Shown here piece by piece: positions 26,038 through 36,822 of a stretch of DNA of 51,253 nt. The translations under genes were made by a program, and so were the position numbers. Where the stretch lies: assembly GCA_017398805.1 (NCBI GenBank), contig JAFQEZ010000083.1, positions 1 to 51,253 of the forward strand. Direction: 5' to 3'. The number at the start of each line of letters is the position of its first letter. Within the stretch, counting starts at the first letter, position 1. Origin of the DNA: Bacteroidaceae bacterium. Its GTDB lineage: Bacteria > Bacteroidota > Bacteroidia > Bacteroidales > Bacteroidaceae. Below the pieces are notes generated by a model, which saw only the letters and a program-made list of their open reading frames with translations, ran no database searches and was not told where the DNA came from.

Positions 26038-26119
26038 CATTTTGAAACCGCACGCACTACTAAAGCGTCGCAGTGTGGCAGCAAAAACAGACAAGGAAAA
26101 TAAAATAAAAATTACACAT

Positions 26120-29100
26120 ATGGGATTTAATTCATTCATCAGCAAGATTTTCGGCAACAAAGCATCACGTGACATGCGCGAGATACAGCCTTGGGTCGAG
26201 AAGATTAAAGCCGCTCATCCAAGAATCCAGGCAATGAGCAACGATGAGCTCCGTGCTGCATCGGAGGCACTCAAGCAGAAGATTCAGGGTTCAGTGGTAA
26301 ATGAGCGTGCGAAGATAGCAGAGCTCAAGGCAAGCATCGAGGATACGGAACTCGAGAAGAGAGAGGCTATATTCAACCAGATAGACAAACTGGAAAAAGA
26401 GGTTCTCGAAATAATTGACAAGGAACTTGACGCGGCACTGCCCGAGGCCTTTGCAATCGTAAAGGACACTGCGCGCCGTTTCACAGAGGACAAGGATGTT
26501 GAAGTAACGGCAAACGACTTCGACCGAATGCTGGCCGCAAAACATGACTTCGTGACAATAGATGGCGACAAGGCGATATACCACAACCGTTGGCAGGCCG
26601 GAGGCAATGAGACCGTATGGGATATGATACACTATGATGTACAGCTCTTCGGTGGTACAGTTCTCCACAAGGGAAAGATTGCCGAGATGGCTACCGGTGA
26701 GGGTAAGACACTTGTTGCGACACTGCCGGTGTTCCTCAACGCCCTTTCAGGCAACGGCGTACACGTAGTAACCGTGAACGACTACCTTGCAAAACGTGAC
26801 TCGGAGTGGATGGGACCGCTTTACATGTTCCACGGACTCAGCGTAGACTGTATTGACAAACACCGTCCCAACTCGGACGACCGTCGCCGTGCATATCTTG
26901 CCGACATTACTTTCGGTACAAACAACGAGTTCGGTTTCGACTACCTGCGCGACAACATGGCAATGCAGCCAAGCGACATGGTACAGCGCCAGCACAACTA
27001 TGCGATTGTCGATGAGGTCGACTCGGTACTCATTGACGATGCGCGTACACCGCTCATCATATCAGGTCCGGTGCCACGCAGTTCGGACCAGATGTTCGAG
27101 GAGTACCGTCCTTTGGTAGAGAGACTTGTCGATGCACAGAAGAAACTCGCGACACAGTTGCTCGCCGAAGCACGTACCAAGATATATTCAAGCGACAAGG
27201 AGGAGGTAAACGACGGATACCTTGCACTCTTCCGCAGCCACAAGGCACTCCCGAAGAACAAGCCGCTCATCAAGCTGCTCAGCGAGCAGGGTGTGAAGGC
27301 CGGTATGCTCAAGACCGAGGAGTTCTACATCGAGCAGAACAACAAGCGTATGCCAGAAGCCGTAGAACCACTCTACTTCGTCATTGACGAGAAGATGAAC
27401 AGTGTCGACCTTACAGACAAAGGTATCGAGCTTATCTCGGGCAGTACTGACGACCCGAACTTCTTTGTTCTCCCGGATATCACCACAGAACTCTCGATGC
27501 TGGAGAATGACAAAAACATCAGCGACCAGGAGAAGGCCGACAGAAAAGAGAAGATGCTCACAGAATATGCGGTCAAGTCGGAGCGTGTACACACAATAAA
27601 CCAGCTCCTCAAGGCATACACCATGTTCGACCGCGACGTAGAGTACGTGGTGACAGAAGAGGGAGAGGTAAAGATCGTCGACGAGCAGACAGGACGTATC
27701 ATGGAGGGCCGCCGTTACTCCGACGGTCTGCACCAGGCACTTGAAGCGAAAGAGCGCGTGAAGGTGGATTCCGCATCACAGACATTCGCGACAATCACAC
27801 TGCAGAACTATTTCCGTATGTATCACAAACTTGCCGGAATGACCGGTACAGCCGAAACCGAGGCTGGAGAGTTTTGGGATATCTACAAGCTGGATGTGGT
27901 AGTGATACCTACCAACCGTCCGATTGCCCGCATTGACATGAACGACCGTATCTACAAGACAAAGCGCGAGAAATACAATGCGGTTATAGAAGAGATTGAA
28001 AGATTGGTGAATGAGGGACGTCCTGTACTTGTAGGTACAACATCCGTGGAAATCTCGGAGTTGCTCAGCCGCTTGCTCAAGATACGCAAGATACCACACA
28101 ACGTACTCAACGCAAAACTGCACCAGAAGGAGGCAGACATCGTTGCAAAGGCCGGTCTTTCAGGCACAGTAACCATCGCTACCAACATGGCAGGACGTGG
28201 TACCGATATCAAGCTCAGCGATGAGGTACGTGAGGCCGGCGGTCTTGCAATCATAGGTACAGAGCGTCACGAGTCACGCCGTGTGGACCGCCAGTTGCGC
28301 GGACGTGCAGGACGTCAGGGAGACCCGGGTTCTTCAGTATTCTTCGTATCGCTTGAGGACAACCTTATGCGTCTATTCGGTTCGGACCGCATAGCAAAGA
28401 CACTTGACCGTTTAGGCTTCAAGGAGGGCGATGTTATCGAGCACTCAATGATTTCAAAGTCAATCGAACGCGCACAGAAGAAGGTCGAGGAGAACAACTT
28501 CGGCATACGTAAACGCCTGCTCGAATATGACGACGTGATGAACAAGCAGCGTACCGTAATCTACACCAAGCGTCGCCATGCACTCATGGGCGAACGCATC
28601 GGCATGGACATCGTGAACATGGTATGGGACCGTTGCTGCTACATCGCAGAGAACTACAGTTACGAGGATGCAAAACTCGAGAGCCTTCGCCTGCTCTCTA
28701 CCGAATTGCCGATAGCGACCGAGGTTGATTACGACAAGATGGATGACGAGCAGAGAGCTGATGCAATGTTCGAGGCAACAATGGCAAACTTCAAGAAGCG
28801 CACAGAACGACTTGCCGAACTTACCATGCCATTCATTGACTATGTATACAAAGAGCGTCCGGAGATGCATGACAGGAACATATTCGTTCCAATCACAGAC
28901 GGACGCCACATATACCAGATTCCTGTAAACGTAAAGCTTGCATACGAATCAAGAGGCAAGGAGGTAATAAAGAGTTTCGAGAAGGCAATCCTGCTCCACA
29001 GAATCGATGATGCATGGAAAGAGAACCTGCGTGACCTCGACGAGTTGAAGCACTCGGTACAGAACGCAAGTTACGAACAGAAAGATCCTCTGCTCATCTT

Positions 29101-29431
29101 CAAGCTCGAGTCCGTGACCATATTCGACAAGATGATAAGCAAAATCAACGACTCCACAGTATCTACACTCATGCGCGGACAGCTGCACATGCCTGAGCAG
29201 ACAAAGAGTGAGGTAAGGGAGGCACCGGATCCAAATGCAAACAAGCCAAAGCAGACATACAACGAGACCAAAGTCGACCTTAACGACCCGCATCAGCAGG
29301 CAGCAGCACAGCGCGACACACGCGAGAATGTAAAACGCGAGCCAATCAGGGTAGACAAGAGCGTGGGACGTAACGATCCTTGCCCATGCGGCAGCGGCAA
29401 GAAGTATAAGAATTGTTGCGGCAGAAACTAA
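26120..29431 (+). CDS. secA: Preprotein translocase ATPase SecA
   Basis: 1103 residues from ATG 26120, the size usual in Bacteroidetes; the 62 codons upstream show no SecA similarity. NBD1 has Walker A GEGKT near 193 and Walker [12 protein letters not shown] near 296; a long insertion in the preprotein crosslinking/NBD1 region (about 340-480) is typical of this phylum. NBD2 has [15 protein letters not shown] and the [12 protein letters not shown] motif. The C-terminus carries the zinc site [13 protein letters not shown] (about 1087-1099), which binds SecB or ribosomes. Drives Sec-dependent export at the inner membrane. Followed 42 nt on by a small gene. Confidence 0.98.
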   Translation: MGFNSFISKIFGNKASRDMREIQPWVEKIKAAHPRIQAMSNDELRAASEALKQKIQGSVVNERAKIAELKASIEDTELEKREAIFNQIDKLEKEVLEIIDKELDAALPEAFAIVKDTARRFTEDKDVEVTANDFDRMLAAKHDFVTIDGDKAIYHNRWQAGGNETVWDMIHYDVQLFGGTVLHKGKIAEMATGEGKTLVATLPVFLNALSGNGVHVVTVNDYLAKRDSEWMGPLYMFHGLSVDCIDKHRPNSDDRRRAYLADITFGTNNEFGFDYLRDNMAMQPSDMVQRQHNYAIVDEVDSVLIDDARTPLIISGPVPRSSDQMFEEYRPLVERLVDAQKKLATQLLAEARTKIYSSDKEEVNDGYLALFRSHKALPKNKPLIKLLSEQGVKAGMLKTEEFYIEQNNKRMPEAVEPLYFVIDEKMNSVDLTDKGIELISGSTDDPNFFVLPDITTELSMLENDKNISDQEKADRKEKMLTEYAVKSERVHTINQLLKAYTMFDRDVEYVVTEEGEVKIVDEQTGRIMEGRRYSDGLHQALEAKERVKVDSASQTFATITLQNYFRMYHKLAGMTGTAETEAGEFWDIYKLDVVVIPTNRPIARIDMNDRIYKTKREKYNAVIEEIERLVNEGRPVLVGTTSVEISELLSRLLKIRKIPHNVLNAKLHQKEADIVAKAGLSGTVTIATNMAGRGTDIKLSDEVREAGGLAIIGTERHESRRVDRQLRGRAGRQGDPGSSVFFVSLEDNLMRLFGSDRIAKTLDRLGFKEGDVIEHSMISKSIERAQKKVEENNFGIRKRLLEYDDVMNKQRTVIYTKRRHALMGERIGMDIVNMVWDRCCYIAENYSYEDAKLESLRLLSTELPIATEVDYDKMDDEQRADAMFEATMANFKKRTERLAELTMPFIDYVYKERPEMHDRNIFVPITDGRHIYQIPVNVKLAYESRGKEVIKSFEKAILLHRIDDAWKENLRDLDELKHSVQNASYEQKDPLLIFKLESVTIFDKMISKINDSTVSTLMRGQLHMPEQTKSEVREAPDPNANKPKQTYNETKVDLNDPHQQAAAQRDTRENVKREPIRVDKSVGRNDPCPCGSGKKYKNCCGRN

Positions 29432-29473
29432 GAAGCGATATAAACTTGAACTGTTTCCAATAAACATACAATT

Positions 29474-29908
29474 ATGTCACTCAGTAAAGAAACACAAGGC
29501 CTGCTGCAGGATAACATTGAAAAGATGACAAAAATGTTCATCACTGCAGAAGAGACAACTGTCACCGATTTCCATATCACGGTAAACGGCGATAACGGAG
29601 AACTCGACATCAAGGATGACGATGACCGCAACCTCGCGCGCGTACATATTAAAGAGTGGGAAGGCATCCATGACGAGAAGGTCTTCGAGAAGGAGTTGCG
29701 ATCGGTACTTGGAAAGGTGCACGAGAACGGTGTCTTTGACAACATGAACATTGCCAAGCCCTACTCTTTCGTATTGAATGATGATGAAGGACAGGATATT
29801 GTGGACCTGCTGATTGTGGACGATGACACAATCATGCTGAGCGAGGACCTGCTTGAGGGATTCGACGAGGAGATGAACGAGTTCCTGAGACAACTACTCG
29901 AAGAGTGA
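29474..29908 (+). CDS. Small acidic protein of unknown function
   Basis: 144 residues, not recognised. Strongly acidic (runs such as DIKDDDD, IVDDDTIML and a Glu-rich C-terminus), no signal peptide or TM, probably a compact alpha/beta cytoplasmic protein. It lies 42 nt after secA on the same strand and ends at the hairpin 29924-29965, so it is probably read through from secA. The context alone does not establish a role in secretion. Confidence 0.75.
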   Translation: MSLSKETQGLLQDNIEKMTKMFITAEETTVTDFHITVNGDNGELDIKDDDDRNLARVHIKEWEGIHDEKVFEKELRSVLGKVHENGVFDNMNIAKPYSFVLNDDEGQDIVDLLIVDDDTIMLSEDLLEGFDEEMNEFLRQLLEE

Positions 29909-29923
29909 CATACCCGATACATG

Positions 29924-29965
29924 ACAAGAGACGATACGCTGAGTGTTCTGTGTATCGTCTCTTGT
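29924..29965 (+). terminator. Hairpin after the secA operon
   Basis: Perfect 14-bp stem (29924-29937 with 29952-29965), 14-base loop; only a weak T-rich tail. Confidence 0.65.
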
Positions 29966-30086
29966 TATAGGTAGGCCTACATATCTTTTTCACGGCTAAA
30001 TATTCATATACCAAAGCTGCATTTCTTTCACAATATGCAAAAAATATTAATTGAGGAAAATTTTCCGCATTTATACTGAAAACTTT

Positions 30087-30117
30087 TTTGCCACAAAAAG
30101 TTTTCATACTATCTTTG
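30087..30117 (+). promoter_or_regulatory. Promoter of the tetR-RND efflux operon
   Basis: TTTG (30087-30090), 19-bp spacer, TATCTTTG (30110-30117): consensus Bacteroidetes promoter, 8 nt before ATG 30126. The spacer and flanks hold overlapping A/T inverted repeats (AACTTTTTTG..CAAAAAGTTTT, about 30081-30104), a plausible TetR operator. Confidence 0.8.
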
Positions 30118-30125
30118 CATCCGAA

Positions 30126-30782
30126 ATGGAAGATACAAGAACTAAAGAAGAACATACCAAGGAAGAGGTACACAACCTTATTACCCGCAAGGCTCTCGAT
30201 CTCTTTGCCCAGAAGGGCATAAAGGATGTGAAGATGGACGACATAGCCGCAGCACTATCGATATCCAAACGCACCATATACGAACAGTTCGCCGACAAGG
30301 AACAACTCCTGCTTGAAGCACTCAGGTTGCACAACAACATAATGCGCGACAAGGCAAAGGAAAAAATCCGCAAAGCAGAACATGTGTTGGACATTGTGTT
30401 GACACTCTACTCGCTCTATTTCCAAAGCCTTAAAGGTATAAACATCAAATTCTTCAAGGAACTGGAACGCTACCCCAATATTTGCAAGCGCAACAGAGAG
30501 AGAAACCACAAGAACGACAAGAGATTCATTGCATGGATGGAGATGGGACGCAAACAGGGCCTGTTCCGTGAAGATGCGAATTTCGATATACTGCTGTTCA
30601 TTCTGCGTCGAGACCTTGAGACTATCTTCATGGCAAACATGAAGGAGGAACAGAATGAACTCAGCAACTATACCCCCGACGAGTTGGGACGCACACTTAT
30701 CCTGTTCTATCTGAGAGGTATCTCAACCCCACGCGGACAGGAGATTATAGAGGATTACATGAACAATAATAAAATATCATAA
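30126..30782 (+). CDS. TetR/AcrR-family transcriptional regulator
   Basis: 218 residues from ATG 30126; the open frame extends 25 codons up through the promoter, so the longer start is rejected. The N-terminal HTH is typical: VKMDDIAAALSISKRTIYEQFADKEQLL (about 38-65, seen in part). The C-terminal ligand domain is not similar to any I can name. It lies 7 nt before the tolC-like gene, as first gene of the efflux operon, so it most likely represses the operon and itself until a ligand binds. Confidence 0.93.
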   Translation: MEDTRTKEEHTKEEVHNLITRKALDLFAQKGIKDVKMDDIAAALSISKRTIYEQFADKEQLLLEALRLHNNIMRDKAKEKIRKAEHVLDIVLTLYSLYFQSLKGINIKFFKELERYPNICKRNRERNHKNDKRFIAWMEMGRKQGLFREDANFDILLFILRRDLETIFMANMKEEQNELSNYTPDELGRTLILFYLRGISTPRGQEIIEDYMNNNKIS

Positions 30783-30789
30783 TACGACT

Positions 30790-32112
30790 ATGAAGATTTT
30801 AAGAATGAGATTGATGACAATGGCAGCATCGCTTATGCTACTTGCCCTCCCGGCCAACGCCCAGGAAGCAAAGCCTACGATGCACCTGACACTTGACAAG
30901 GCCATAGAACTGGCCCTGAGCGACAACCCTACAATGAAGGTTGCCGAGAAAGAGATTGAGCTCAAAGAGGTTTCAAAGAGCGAGGCTTGGCAGAATCTTT
31001 TGCCTACAGTATCTATCGACGGAACAATATCGTACAACATCAAGGTTGCAGAGATAAAGACCAGCATGGGTAGTTTCAAGATGGGTATGGATGACTCAAA
31101 CACATGGAATGCAGCGCTACAGGTTGCGATACCGCTTTACGCACCAGCAGTCTATGAGACCATGAAGCTGACAAAGAACGACCTTGAACTGGCTGTAGAG
31201 AAAAGCCGAGGTTCAAAGATAGACCTTGTCAACCAAGTAACAAAAGCATATTACCAGCTGATGCTTGCACAGGACTCATACAATGTACTCAACGAGAACT
31301 ACAAGCTTGCCGAGACAAACTTCAATATCGTGAATGCAATGTTCGAGCAGGGAAGAGTGAGCGAATATGACAAGATCAGCGCAGAGGTACAGAAGAACAG
31401 CGCATGGCCATCGGTTGTGAGCGGCAAGAACGCAGTTGAAATCGCAAAACTGCAGCTCAAGGTACTAATGGGCATTACAGCAGACATCGATTTGGTAATA
31501 GATGACAATCTAAAGAACCATGAGACCGAGATGGCGACCGTTGCCAAAGGCGAAATTGACCTTACCAACAACTCTACCCTTCGCCAGATTGACATGCAGG
31601 GAGAGTTGCTCGGCAAACAGCGCCGTCTGCTCAAGACATCGTACCTGCCGACATTGGCACTTGTAGGCAGTTACCAGTTCCAGTCTATGTCAAACACAAA
31701 CTGGGAGTTCTACAACTACAACTGGAGCAATGCATCTTCACTTACTCTCTCTTTGAGCATTCCCCTTTATAAGGCAAGTAACCAGACAAAGTTGAAGAGC
31801 AACAAGATACAGCAGTTCCAGCTTGCAGAGACAAGACTCAACACAGAGCGCATGCTCAACATGCAGGCACAGAGCTACATCGACAACATGGCAAAAAGCG
31901 CAGAGCAGCTCCAGAGCAGCAAAACCGCAGTGGAACTTGCAGAAAAGGGACTTGAGATAAGCCAGAAGCGCTATGATGTTGGTAAGGGAACAATCCTTGA
32001 GCTGACCAACTCTCAGGTATCGCTGACAAATGTGAAGCTCTCTTACAACAACACGATATACGATTATCTTGTAGCGAAATCGGAATTGAATACAGTATTG
32101 GGAAAAGAATAA
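30790..32112 (+). CDS. TolC-family outer membrane efflux protein
   Basis: 440 residues. Signal peptide ending ANAQ, then two outer-membrane-efflux repeats with long helices (LDKAIELALSDNPTMKVAEKE; VELAEKGLEISQKRYDVGKGTILELTNSQVSL, seen in part). Trimers form the outer membrane exit duct and periplasmic tunnel of tripartite pumps. Second gene in the tetR-tolC-MFP-RND operon; the adaptor gene follows after 16 nt. Confidence 0.94.
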   Translation: MKILRMRLMTMAASLMLLALPANAQEAKPTMHLTLDKAIELALSDNPTMKVAEKEIELKEVSKSEAWQNLLPTVSIDGTISYNIKVAEIKTSMGSFKMGMDDSNTWNAALQVAIPLYAPAVYETMKLTKNDLELAVEKSRGSKIDLVNQVTKAYYQLMLAQDSYNVLNENYKLAETNFNIVNAMFEQGRVSEYDKISAEVQKNSAWPSVVSGKNAVEIAKLQLKVLMGITADIDLVIDDNLKNHETEMATVAKGEIDLTNNSTLRQIDMQGELLGKQRRLLKTSYLPTLALVGSYQFQSMSNTNWEFYNYNWSNASSLTLSLSIPLYKASNQTKLKSNKIQQFQLAETRLNTERMLNMQAQSYIDNMAKSAEQLQSSKTAVELAEKGLEISQKRYDVGKGTILELTNSQVSLTNVKLSYNNTIYDYLVAKSELNTVLGKE

Positions 32113-32128
32113 TAAAAACTATATATCC

Positions 32129-33202
32129 ATGAAAAAGAATCTGACATTTATTGCTATGATCGCAACAGCACTCATCTGCTCTTGCGGAAGCGACGGAAGC
32201 AAAGAGACAGCCGAAGATGGCGAGAATGTTGCAGCCAAGGCCGAAAAGCCCAAGGTAAAGGTTGCGACAGTTGAAACCGAGGAGGTTGCACAGTATGAGT
32301 CATACTCTACAACAGTAGAGGCTATGGTAAAGAACAACATCAGCCCCAACGCACCGCTCCGCATCGATAAGATTCTCGTCGAAGTAGGCGATGAGGTAAA
32401 GAAGGGACAGAAGCTTGTACAGCTTGACGCAAGCAGCCTCGACCAGTTGAAACTGCAGATTGAGCAGCAGAAACTTCAGCTTGAGCAGCTCGAGACAGAG
32501 TTTAAGCGCGAAAAAGAACTCTACACTATCGGAGGTTCTTCAAAGACTGCATTCGAAAACATGAAGACACAGCTCGAGGTGAGCAAGAAGAGCCTCGAGG
32601 TGAGCAAAAAGAGCCTTGCAAACCGTTTGGAGAACACCGTACTTGTAAGCCCGGTAGACGGCGTTGTATCGGCGCGCAACTATGACAACGGTGACATGTC
32701 GGGCGGACAGCCTATCCTTGTCATCGAACAGGTTGCACCCGTGAAGATGAAAATAAACATCAGTGAGTCACGCTATGCACAGACTAACGAGAACCTTGAT
32801 GTTGTAATAAAGTTCAACACATACGGCGATGAGGAGTTCAAGGGTAATGTGAATCTCATCTACCCTACCATCGATTCAAAGACACATACATTCCCTGTAG
32901 AGATCGTACTTGAGAATACAGACGCACGTGTACGTCCGGGTATGTACGGAAAAGCAACAGTCAACTTCGGTACAAGATCACACGTTGTGGTACCCGACAA
33001 GGCTGTCATCAAACAACAAGGAAGCGGCAGCTATTTTGTATACACATATGCCGATGGCAAGGTAAAACGCAACAGCGTTGAAGTTGGCCAGCGTATCGGT
33101 GACCGTTATGAGTTGCTTGGCGGTATCGAAAACGGCAGTACCGTTGTCGTTTCAGGACACACAAACCTGGCAGACGGTGTAGAGGTAGAAGTCATTAAGT
33201 AA
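32129..33202 (+). CDS. RND efflux periplasmic adaptor (MFP) lipoprotein
   Basis: 357 residues. Lipobox ICSC (Cys19) anchors it to a membrane. Barrel-sandwich halves (IDKILVEVGDEVKKGQKLVQLD and VLVSPVDGVVSARNYDNGD, seen in part) flank a short coiled-coil hairpin (about 105-170), followed by beta-barrel and membrane-proximal domains (GTRSHVVVPDKAVI). It links the RND pump to the TolC-like duct. It lies between those two genes. Confidence 0.94.
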   Translation: MKKNLTFIAMIATALICSCGSDGSKETAEDGENVAAKAEKPKVKVATVETEEVAQYESYSTTVEAMVKNNISPNAPLRIDKILVEVGDEVKKGQKLVQLDASSLDQLKLQIEQQKLQLEQLETEFKREKELYTIGGSSKTAFENMKTQLEVSKKSLEVSKKSLANRLENTVLVSPVDGVVSARNYDNGDMSGGQPILVIEQVAPVKMKINISESRYAQTNENLDVVIKFNTYGDEEFKGNVNLIYPTIDSKTHTFPVEIVLENTDARVRPGMYGKATVNFGTRSHVVVPDKAVIKQQGSGSYFVYTYADGKVKRNSVEVGQRIGDRYELLGGIENGSTVVVSGHTNLADGVEVEVIK

Positions 33203-33225
33203 GAAACACACAAAGATTTGACAAA

Positions 33226-36200
33226 ATGAGTATATATGAAAGTGCTGTAAAGAAGCCGATCATGACATCGCTGTGCTTCATGGCGATTGCACTCTTCGGT
33301 ATCTTTTCATTCTCAAAGCTCCCCATCGACCTGATGCCGGACATTGAGACGAACACAATCATGGTGTTCACATATTACAACGGTGCGAGTGCCGAGGATA
33401 TCGAGAACAACGTCACACGCCCACTCGAGAACTCACTCAACTCGGTTGAGCACCTCAAGCACATATCTTCAGACTCACGTGAGAACGTTTCAGTAATCAC
33501 ACTTGAGTTCGAGTATGGATATGACATCGATGACCTCACCAACGATGTACGCGACAAACTTGATATGGTAGCATCATCACTTCCGGATGATGCCAACAAC
33601 CCTATCATCTTCAAGTTCTCTACCGACATGATTCCTATCATGATGCTCTCGGTGACTGCAGAATCCAAAGAGAGTCAGGAGGCGCTCTACAAGTTGCTTG
33701 ACGACAATGTAGTGAACCCGCTTGCACGTATCGACGGAGTAGGTACCGTATCTATCTCAGGTGCTCCGGAGCGTGAAATCAACGTCTACATGGACCCCGA
33801 GAAGATGGAGGCATACAACATCTCTGTAGAGGCTGTAAGTGCAGCTATCGGCGCTGAGAACCGCAATATTCCGGGTGGTACATTCGATATTGGTAACAAT
33901 ACCTATGCCCTACGTGTCGAGGGCGAGTTCGACGACCCAAGGGAGATGTACGACATTGTAGTAGGAAGCAACAACGGAGCAAACGTATACCTGAAGGACG
34001 TTGCTACAATACATGACGGTGTGCAAGAACGCGCGCAGGAGACCTACACCAACGGCAAGCAGGGTGCAATGATCATCGTACAGAAGCAGTCAGGAGGCAA
34101 CTCTGTAGCAATCTCCGAAGCTGTCCGCGAGGCTCTTCCCGACCTTCAGAAGCGATTACCTTCGGATGTGAAGCTCGACATCATCGTGGATACATCGGAG
34201 AACATTCTCCAGACTGTGGATACCCTTTCCGGTACAATCATGGATGCGCTCATATTCGTGGTGCTCGTGGTATTCATCTTCCTTGGACGTTGGAGAGCGA
34301 CAATCATCGTGGCCATCACCATTCCGTTCTCGCTCATCGCATCATTCATATACCTGTATGCGACAGGCGGTTCAATAAACATGATCTCACTTTCATGTCT
34401 CAGTATTGCTATCGGTTCTGTTGTGGATGACGCCATTGTGGTACTTGAGAATGTCACTACACATATCGAACGTGGTTCAAGCCCACAGAACGCGGCTATC
34501 CACGGTACGAACGAGGTGGGTGTATCGGTTATGGCATCAACACTTACGATGTTCGCCGTGTTCTTCCCGTTGACCATGGTTACAGGTATGGCCGGTGTAC
34601 TCTTCAAGCAGCTCGGTTGGATGATGTGTATCATCATGCTCATCTCACTCGTGGCATCACTGACACTGACACCTATGATGTGTGCCAAGATGCTCAAGCT
34701 GCAGAAGAAGCAGAGCAAGATATTCCTTTTGATATACAAACCTATCCAGAAATGCCTTGATGCGATTGACAACGGCTATGCCGCAATCATCAACTGGGCT
34801 GTACGTCACCGCTGGACAGTGCTCTTATGCTGTTTCGGTCTCTTTGCAATCAGTCTTCTCTGTGCCAAGGGTATCAAGAGCGAGTTCTTCCCATCTAATG
34901 ACAGTGCGCGCGCAAGTGCAACAATACAGTTGCCTGTAGGTACACGCATCGAGGAGGCGCGCGAACTTGCGCTTAACCTCACAAACACATGGAAAGAGCG
35001 CTATGGCGATGACCTTAAGGCTTGCAACTTCACAGTGGGACAGGCAGGTGAGAACAATACCTTTGCATCACTCAGCGACAACGGTACACACATCATCAGT
35101 TTCAACATGTCGTTTGTGCCTTCGGACCAGCGCGACTTGTCGATAAACGAGATTTGTGACCAGATGCGCGCCGATGTAAAGAACTACCCGGAGATTGCAA
35201 AATCCAACATTACATCGGGACAGGCAGGAATGGGTGGACAGAGCATGGCTTCATTCGAAATCTACGGATATGACATGGAGACTACCGACCGCCTTGCCAA
35301 GGAACTTGCAGATTCATTGCGCAAGAGCGATATCATCACCCAGGTCAACATCAGCCGTAGCGACTATCAGCCACAGTATCGCGTAGTATTCGACCGCGAG
35401 AAACTTGCAGAGCACGGACTTAACCTTAGTACAGCGGCAACTTACATCCGTAACCGCTACAATGGTGCTTTGGCAACATACTTCCGCGAGGATGGTGACG
35501 AGTACGACGTTAAGGTACGCTACGCTCCCGATGCACGCCAGAGTATCCAGGATATCGAGGACATCAAGCTCCAGGGTAAGAACGGTATCGTAAGCATCAA
35601 GGAACTTGGCGAGGTTGTCATGAACGAGATGCCTCCTACTATCGAGCGTAAGGACCGTGAACGTATCGTAACAGTAGATGCCGTTATGGCTGCAGGCGCA
35701 GCGCTCAGTGACGGTGTGGCATATGGCGAGAGAGTAATTGAGAATATGGATATCCCATCGGGAATCGCAATCGATGTAGCCGGTTCTTATGAGGACCAGC
35801 AGGAGTCTAACCGCGACCTTGGCCAGCTTGCCATCATCATCCTTGTACTTGTGTTCATTGTGATGGCATCACAGTTTGAATCACTGACATATCCGTTCAT
35901 CCTCATGTTCTCCGTGGTGTTCGCACTCAGCGGTGTATTGCTCGGCTTGTTCGTGACAGGTTCTAACCTGAACATCATGTCAATGCTCGGTGGTATCATG
36001 CTTATCGGTATGGTTGTGAAGAACGGTATCGTGCTCATCGACTACATCATGTTGCTCCGCGAGCGTGGATTCGGTATTATTGCAGCCTGCGTGGGTGCAG
36101 CCAAGAGCCGTCTCCGTCCGGTGCTCATGACAACATGTACCACAATCCTCGGTATGGTGCCTATGGCTGTGAGCCAGGGTGTAGGTGCTGAGATGTGGCG

Positions 36201-36396
36201 TCCGCTCGGTATTGCCGTTATCGGTGGTCTTACAATCTCTACAATCATGACCATGATATATGTACCTGCGATGTACAGTATCTTTGCGGCAAACGGTATC
36301 AAGCGCAAGCGCAAGAGTATCAAGAAACAGCGCGAGCTCAATGAATACTGGAAGGCCCACAAGGACGAAGAGCAGTTGAAACATAAAGATAAGTAA
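33226..36396 (+). CDS. RND-family efflux transporter (HAE1-type permease)
   Basis: 1056 residues, full-length RND protein with twelve TM segments and two large periplasmic loops. TM4 has the proton-relay pair D401-D402 (GSVVDDAIVVLENV), and TM10 has MVVKNGIVLIDY with the partner Lys. This fits drug/hydrophobe exporters (HAE1) rather than metal exporters, but the substrate is unknown. Inner membrane H+ antiporter of the tripartite pump. Ends 52 nt before the PII-like gene, with a hairpin between. Confidence 0.95.
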   Translation: MSIYESAVKKPIMTSLCFMAIALFGIFSFSKLPIDLMPDIETNTIMVFTYYNGASAEDIENNVTRPLENSLNSVEHLKHISSDSRENVSVITLEFEYGYDIDDLTNDVRDKLDMVASSLPDDANNPIIFKFSTDMIPIMMLSVTAESKESQEALYKLLDDNVVNPLARIDGVGTVSISGAPEREINVYMDPEKMEAYNISVEAVSAAIGAENRNIPGGTFDIGNNTYALRVEGEFDDPREMYDIVVGSNNGANVYLKDVATIHDGVQERAQETYTNGKQGAMIIVQKQSGGNSVAISEAVREALPDLQKRLPSDVKLDIIVDTSENILQTVDTLSGTIMDALIFVVLVVFIFLGRWRATIIVAITIPFSLIASFIYLYATGGSINMISLSCLSIAIGSVVDDAIVVLENVTTHIERGSSPQNAAIHGTNEVGVSVMASTLTMFAVFFPLTMVTGMAGVLFKQLGWMMCIIMLISLVASLTLTPMMCAKMLKLQKKQSKIFLLIYKPIQKCLDAIDNGYAAIINWAVRHRWTVLLCCFGLFAISLLCAKGIKSEFFPSNDSARASATIQLPVGTRIEEARELALNLTNTWKERYGDDLKACNFTVGQAGENNTFASLSDNGTHIISFNMSFVPSDQRDLSINEICDQMRADVKNYPEIAKSNITSGQAGMGGQSMASFEIYGYDMETTDRLAKELADSLRKSDIITQVNISRSDYQPQYRVVFDREKLAEHGLNLSTAATYIRNRYNGALATYFREDGDEYDVKVRYAPDARQSIQDIEDIKLQGKNGIVSIKELGEVVMNEMPPTIERKDRERIVTVDAVMAAGAALSDGVAYGERVIENMDIPSGIAIDVAGSYEDQQESNRDLGQLAIIILVLVFIVMASQFESLTYPFILMFSVVFALSGVLLGLFVTGSNLNIMSMLGGIMLIGMVVKNGIVLIDYIMLLRERGFGIIAACVGAAKSRLRPVLMTTCTTILGMVPMAVSQGVGAEMWRPLGIAVIGGLTISTIMTMIYVPAMYSIFAANGIKRKRKSIKKQRELNEYWKAHKDEEQLKHKDK

Positions 36397-36405
36397 CAGC
36401 AAACA

Positions 36406-36431
36406 GCCTGCCGCCTGAAAAGGTGGCAGGC
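36406..36431 (+). other. Intergenic hairpin between RND permease and PII-like gene
   Basis: 10-bp stem (36406-36415 with 36422-36431, one G-T pair), loop TGAAAA, no T-run after it. It may protect the upstream mRNA or set the ratio of the two genes rather than end transcription. Confidence 0.55.
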
Positions 36432-36448
36432 ATAAAACAGAAAAAACG

Positions 36449-36742
36449 ATGAAGAGCATATTCATAACATTTGACATATCCCACAAGGAAGCAATCATAG
36501 AAATGCTTACACACAACAACTGCCGCGGTTTCTCATTCTTTGACCAGATGCAGGGACGAGGCAGTGTAAGCGGCGAGCCCCACTACGGTTCACACGCTTG
36601 GCCTTCAACTTGTGGTGCGATAATCACAATTGTCGAGGATAAAGTTGTCGACAACATCATGAAAGATATAAAGGCTCTTGACGAAGATTCCCCACAGCTT
36701 GGCCTAAGGGCTTTCGTGTGGAACATCGAGAAGAGTTACTGA
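36449..36742 (+). CDS. Small PII-like protein
   Basis: 97 residues, cytoplasmic. Size and pattern (beta strand MKSIFITFD, helix EAIIEMLTHN, RGFSFFDQMQGRGSVSGEPHYGSHAWP loop, ITIVEDKVVDNIMKDI) fit a ferredoxin-like PII/CutA-type fold, conserved as a hypothetical protein in Bacteroidetes. PII-like proteins bind nucleotides or metals and regulate transporters; here it is the last gene of the RND operon. The fold is my inference, the function unknown. Confidence 0.65.
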   Translation: MKSIFITFDISHKEAIIEMLTHNNCRGFSFFDQMQGRGSVSGEPHYGSHAWPSTCGAIITIVEDKVVDNIMKDIKALDEDSPQLGLRAFVWNIEKSY

Positions 36743-36752
36743 CCACAATCTC

Positions 36753-36800
36753 TATAAAGAAAGAATCAGCGGCCGTGCAGCCGCTGATTCTTTCTTTATA
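36753..36800. terminator. Bidirectional terminator, 21-bp perfect stem
   Basis: Arms 36753-36773 and 36780-36800 pair perfectly around a 6-base loop, with A-rich and T-rich ends on both strands. It separates the efflux operon (plus) from the convergent phosphatase-like gene (minus). Confidence 0.9.
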
Positions 36801-36822
36801 GATTATAATTGCATCTGTTCTA

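Larger units (their letters stand above)
25796..26119. other. Divergent promoter region between kinase 2 and secA
   Basis: No gene is supported. The minus-strand kinase 2 promoter is at 25818-25849 and the plus-strand secA -7 box at 26030-26037; the middle shows nothing recognised. Confidence 0.6.

Noticed and set aside
25934-26119. N-terminal extension of secA
   Set aside because: The 62 codons lack SecA similarity and contain the -7 box; ATG 26120 gives the expected N-terminus.
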